11,235 bases of DNA, taken from the NCBI GenBank assembly GCA_027038775.1, contig JALWGP010000204.1, positions 1 to 11,235 on the forward strand, written 5' to 3'. The stretch comes from Sedimenticola sp. (GTDB taxonomy: Bacteria; Pseudomonadota; Gammaproteobacteria; Chromatiales; Chromatiaceae). Position 1 is the stretch's first letter. Each line of letters begins with the position of its first letter. A program made the position numbers and the translations under genes. Of this stretch, positions 7,717-11,235 are shown one piece after another. The notes below the pieces were generated by a model. The model made no database searches. It saw only the letters and a list, made by a program, of their open reading frames with translations, and was not told the DNA's origin.

Positions 7717-8620
7717 CAGGCCGCGCATCGGCATCGCCCTGGGCAGCGGTTCCTCCCGGGGCTGGGCACACATCGGCATCCTCCAGGCCCTGGAAGAGAT
7801 GGGCGTGCGGCCCGACGTGGTCGCCGGATGTTCCATCGGCGCCATCGTCGCCGCCGCCTACGCCGCCGGCAATCTCGAATCCCTGGAGGAATGGGTCCGT
7901 TCCCTGCGCAAGCGGGACGTGGCGGGCTTCTTCGACATTGGCTGGCGCCTCAACGGTCTCGTCGACTCGCAGCGGCTGCGCAGCTTCCTGCGTGAACACG
8001 TGGCCGCCGAGGAGGCTGAAATCGAGTCGCTCTCCCGCACTTACGGCAGCGTGGCCACTGACCTGGTGAACGGCAGGGAAGTGTGGTTCACCGAGGGGAG
8101 CGTGCTCGATTCCATCATGGCCTCCATCGCCCTGCCGGGACTCTTCGTGCCCGTTCGGCAGGGGCAGCGGTGGCTGGTGGACGGTGGCCTGGTGAACCCC
8201 GTGCCCATTTCCCTCTGTCATGCGCTGGGGGCCGACCTGGTGATCGCCGTGAACCTCAACGGGGACATTCTCGGACGTCACTTCGGTCGGGCCCGCAACG
8301 GTTCCGCCAGCGAGGGCGGAGCGCTGGAATCACTGCTGGAGACGCTCAGGAACTACTCCTCCACGCTGCTGCCCGAATCGGTTCGCAACCGGGAGAGCCC
8401 GCCGGGCCTGTTCGACATCATCGCCAGTTCCATCAATATCACCCAGGACCGAATCACCCGCAGCCGCATGGCCGGCGATCCGCCGGATGTGCTGCTCACG
8501 CCGAGACTGGCGCACATTGGCCTGCTGGAATTCCATCGGGCGGAGGAAGCCATTGACGAGGGACGGTGGTGCGTGGAGCGGCTCCGGCCGACGATTGAAT
8601 TTGTGCTGGATCAGGAGTAA
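7700..8620 (+). CDS. Patatin-like phospholipase, RssA-like
   Basis: This 306-residue patatin-family serine hydrolase probably cleaves acyl groups from membrane lipids; its substrate is unknown. The Ser-Asp catalytic dyad is visible: Ser45 in the nucleophile elbow GCSIG (43-47) and Asp161 in DGG (161-163). The oxyanion-hole glycine loop GSGSSRGWAHIG (15-26) is of the RssA type. No signal peptide or clear membrane segment is present, so it is probably cytoplasmic or peripheral. The start is TTG 7700, inside the last 17 bases of pycB, with GAGG at 7690-7693 at good spacing. No ATG or GTG lies between it and the essential glycine loop, so an upstream or overlapping start is needed. The overlap implies translational coupling to the pyruvate carboxylase genes. 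Confidence 0.88.
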   Translation: MRSSPDRPRIGIALGSGSSRGWAHIGILQALEEMGVRPDVVAGCSIGAIVAAAYAAGNLESLEEWVRSLRKRDVAGFFDIGWRLNGLVDSQRLRSFLREHVAAEEAEIESLSRTYGSVATDLVNGREVWFTEGSVLDSIMASIALPGLFVPVRQGQRWLVDGGLVNPVPISLCHALGADLVIAVNLNGDILGRHFGRARNGSASEGGALESLLETLRNYSSTLLPESVRNRESPPGLFDIIASSINITQDRITRSRMAGDPPDVLLTPRLAHIGLLEFHRAEEAIDEGRWCVERLRPTIEFVLDQE

Positions 8621-8671
8621 CCTCGGCGACGTTCCCGCAAATAACAACACTGCGGCCTGCGACGGCCGGGC

Positions 8672-8688
8672 AAAAAGGGGACAGCTAC
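8672..8688 (+). repeat. Possible dispersed-repeat motif (A5G4ACAG core)
   Basis: The gap between the patatin and diguanylate cyclase genes contains AAAAAGGGGACAGCTAC. Its A-run is out of keeping with the surroundings. It resembles, from memory, the AAAAAGGGGACAG-type motif seen repeatedly around REP-associated transposase (Y1_Tnp) genes in proteobacteria. Only one copy is visible here, so this is a weak call. Confidence 0.25.
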
Positions 8689-8706
8689 ACGCCCGAGGGA
8701 GAGTAC

Positions 8707-9876
8707 TTGACCCAGCTGGACAAAACCCTTTCCGCACGCGAGGACGAAGCGCTGCACACGGTCGTGGATCGTGTACGCCAGGAGCAGCTGCGCCTGCTGG
8801 TGCGCCATCTGCACCTGGTCCTTCCGGGCAGCCTGGCCATCGCCCTGCTCCTGGCCTGGGGGTTTGGCACCCAGGCGGGGACCGTGCGTGCGGTGGCCTG
8901 GTTCCTCGCCATCGTGGTGCTGGTGGGGGTGCGCCTGCTGGTGGTCAAGCGGGTCATGCGGAGGGCGGAGGAGAGCGGCGACTACCGTCGGCTCAGACAG
9001 GTGCTGCTTCTCGGGGCGCTGGTGTCGGGCTGTATCTGGGGCCTGGGCGGGGTGCTCTTCTTCGATCCCCGTGACGCCTACGGGTTTGCGCTGCTGGTGA
9101 TCGTGCTGGGTGGCGTGGTGGCCGGGTCGCTGGGCCCGCACTCCTACTATTTTCCCAACTACGCCGCCTTTGCCGTGCCCACCATGACGCCGTTGATCGC
9201 AACGGTCTTCCTGCAGGGAAGCAGTTTCTACAGCCTGGTGGGGGTCGCCATGATCTTCTTCCTGCTGCTCAACCTCTACTATTCCAAGCAGTACGAGGGC
9301 ATGGTACTCCGTTCCATCCAGCTGCAGTTCTCCAACGAGGATCTGCTGCAGGAACTGAAGCGTACCAACCGCCAACTGCATCGCTACTCCTTCACCGATT
9401 CGCTCACCGGCGTGGGCAACCGGCGCCAGTTCGACCTCGATTACGACGCAGCCTGTGGCCGTGCCCGTGCCGGGCAGACACCGCTCTCCCTCCTGCTGCT
9501 GGACGTGGACTACTTCAAGGACTACAACGACCGGTACGGCCACGCAGCGGGGGACGAGGTGCTGCAGGGAATCGCCGCCATCCTCCTGGAGGTCTGCCAG
9601 GGGTTGGACCACTGCGGGCAGCCGGCCCGTATCGGCGGCGAGGAGTTCGCCGTTCTCCAGCACGGGAACCACGAGGAGGCCGAGCGCATTGGCGAGCTGC
9701 TCAGGCGCGAGATCGAGACCCGCCTCGCCCGGCAGGGGCGCAGGGTCACGGCCAGCATCGGCGTGGCCACCTGGCGGCCCGGGGAGACGATGGGGCCCGA
9801 GATGCTGTTCCAGGCGGCCGACGAGAACCTCTACCGCGCCAAGGCGGCGGGGCGCAACCGCGTCATGGCCGGTTGA
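8707..9876 (+). CDS. Membrane-bound diguanylate cyclase (GGEEF)
   Basis: This 389-residue protein probably makes cyclic di-GMP from two GTP at the inner membrane. The N-terminal half has about six hydrophobic segments (near 37-55, 63-80, 98-118, 125-145, 152-170 and 175-192), a membrane sensor region I cannot assign to a named family. A short helical linker (205-228) leads to the GGDEF domain: DSLTGVGNRRQFD (231-243), DVDYFKDYNDRYGHAAGDE (266-284) and the active site GGEEF (310-314), all intact. The RxxD inhibitory site expected five residues before GGEEF is absent (DHCG at 301-304). The start is TTG 8707, supported by GAGGGA at 8695-8700. There is no phosphodiesterase (EAL) domain. It lies 86 bases after the patatin gene, so it may have its own promoter. 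Confidence 0.9.
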   Translation: MTQLDKTLSAREDEALHTVVDRVRQEQLRLLVRHLHLVLPGSLAIALLLAWGFGTQAGTVRAVAWFLAIVVLVGVRLLVVKRVMRRAEESGDYRRLRQVLLLGALVSGCIWGLGGVLFFDPRDAYGFALLVIVLGGVVAGSLGPHSYYFPNYAAFAVPTMTPLIATVFLQGSSFYSLVGVAMIFFLLLNLYYSKQYEGMVLRSIQLQFSNEDLLQELKRTNRQLHRYSFTDSLTGVGNRRQFDLDYDAACGRARAGQTPLSLLLLDVDYFKDYNDRYGHAAGDEVLQGIAAILLEVCQGLDHCGQPARIGGEEFAVLQHGNHEEAERIGELLRREIETRLARQGRRVTASIGVATWRPGETMGPEMLFQAADENLYRAKAAGRNRVMAG

Positions 9877-9895
9877 TTCCCGGGAGCGGAATCCG

Positions 9896-9924
9896 TGGCC
9901 AATTCGCTCCGGATGCGTCATAAT
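9896..9924 (+). promoter_or_regulatory. Probable sigma-70 promoter of the 4.5S RNA gene
   Basis: TGGCCA at 9896-9901 (4 of 6 to the -35 consensus) and CATAAT at 9919-9924 (5 of 6 to the -10) are spaced by exactly 17 bases. Transcription would begin near 9931, giving a leader of about 28 bases before the mature RNA end. That agrees with the short 5' leader removed by RNase P in E. coli 4.5S RNA. An inverted repeat, CCGGAT (9909-9914) and ATCCGG (9923-9928), straddles the -10 box. Confidence 0.55.
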
Positions 9925-9958
9925 CCGGCATCACGACACGCGATCGACGACCTGTTAT

Positions 9959-10071
9959 GGCGGTCGTATCGGTCCCCTCGCAACACCTAGCTGTGAACCC
10001 GGTCAGGCCCGGAAGGGAGCAGCCGCAGCAGTGAACGTGTGTGCCGGGGTGTGGCTGGTACGGTCGCCACC
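9959..10071 (+). ncRNA. ffs: Signal recognition particle 4.5S RNA (small bacterial type)
   Basis: This RNA binds Ffh to form the signal recognition particle, which targets nascent inner-membrane proteins to FtsY and the translocon. The conserved domain IV is unmistakable: GGTCAGGCCCGGAAGGGAGC at 10001-10020 with the GGAA tetraloop at 10011-10014, followed by AGCCGCAGCA. The GTGTGCCGGGGTGTGGCTGG strand lies on the 3' side. The two ends (from 9959, and back from 10068) pair in a continuous helix of 16 base pairs allowing G-U pairs. The length, about 113 bases, is close to the 114 of E. coli 4.5S RNA. Ends are set from the helix and may be off by a few bases. It lies immediately ahead of dnaX. 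Confidence 0.96.
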
Positions 10072-10084
10072 ATTTTCCTTTTTT
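10051..10084 (+). terminator. T-rich terminator of the 4.5S RNA gene
   Basis: The 3' strand of the long terminal helix is followed at once by two T-runs, TTTT at 10073-10076 and TTTTTT at 10079-10084, the only such tract in the neighbourhood. This fits intrinsic termination using the RNA's own terminal stem. It ends 15 bases before the dnaX start codon. Confidence 0.6.
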
Positions 10085-10099
10085 CGTTCCGCCCGATAG

Positions 10100-11235
<1,136 letters not shown>

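Noticed and set aside
5899..7845. Minus-strand open frame (648 codons) opposite pycB
   Set aside because: pycB is unmistakable on the + strand and the antisense product shows no domain.
8653..8668. Terminator after the patatin gene
   Set aside because: The stem is only five base pairs and is followed by A- and G-runs, not T's.
8611..9921. Minus-strand open frame (436 codons) opposite the diguanylate cyclase
   Set aside because: The + strand encodes an intact GGEEF protein; the antisense frame is compositional.

Overview
This window is ordinary-looking chromosomal DNA from a high-GC proteobacterium, most likely a gammaproteobacterium. Support for this comes from strong G/C third-position bias, tightly packed same-strand genes, a gammaproteobacterial-type 4.5S RNA directly ahead of dnaX, and E. 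coli-like YqhA, PurE and PurK. A CbbO-type RuBisCO-activation protein at the left edge suggests a CO2-fixing (for example sulfur-oxidising) lineage. I cannot name the genus. All recognised genes are on the + strand.

Layout. (1) 1-604: the C-terminal von Willebrand A part of a CbbO-like protein, cut by the window edge. (2) 673-1161: a stand-alone PilH-like response-regulator receiver with an unusual arginine-rich N-terminal extension. (3) 1298-3869: purE and purK, then a sodium/calcium-exchanger-family membrane protein, each joined to the next by an ATGA start/stop overlap. (4) 3918-8620: a YqhA-type membrane protein, the biotin carboxylase and carboxyltransferase/biotin-carrier subunits of a two-subunit pyruvate carboxylase, and a patatin-like lipid hydrolase whose TTG start overlaps the carboxylase gene. 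(5) 8707-9876: a membrane diguanylate cyclase with a GGEEF site but no RxxD inhibitory site. (6) 9896-10084: promoter, 4.5S signal-recognition-particle RNA and a T-rich terminator. (7) 10100 to the right edge: the N-terminal two thirds of dnaX, the DNA polymerase III clamp-loader subunit.

How the genes fit together. purE and purK carry out one step of purine synthesis, the ATP- and bicarbonate-dependent carboxylation of aminoimidazole ribonucleotide. pycA and pycB use ATP and bicarbonate to make oxaloacetate from pyruvate, an anaplerotic reaction useful to an autotroph. With CbbO, several inorganic-carbon reactions therefore lie close together, though this may be coincidence. The ffs-dnaX pair is a housekeeping arrangement.

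I found no convincing undescribed system. The strongest unexplained structure is a near-perfect 46-base inverted repeat that ends exactly at the right edge, folding back on the conserved DnaX motif. It looks more like an assembly or amplification fold-back than biology. No mobile elements, tRNAs or CRISPR arrays were seen, and no gene-free stretch exceeds 300 bases; the longest is 1162-1297.
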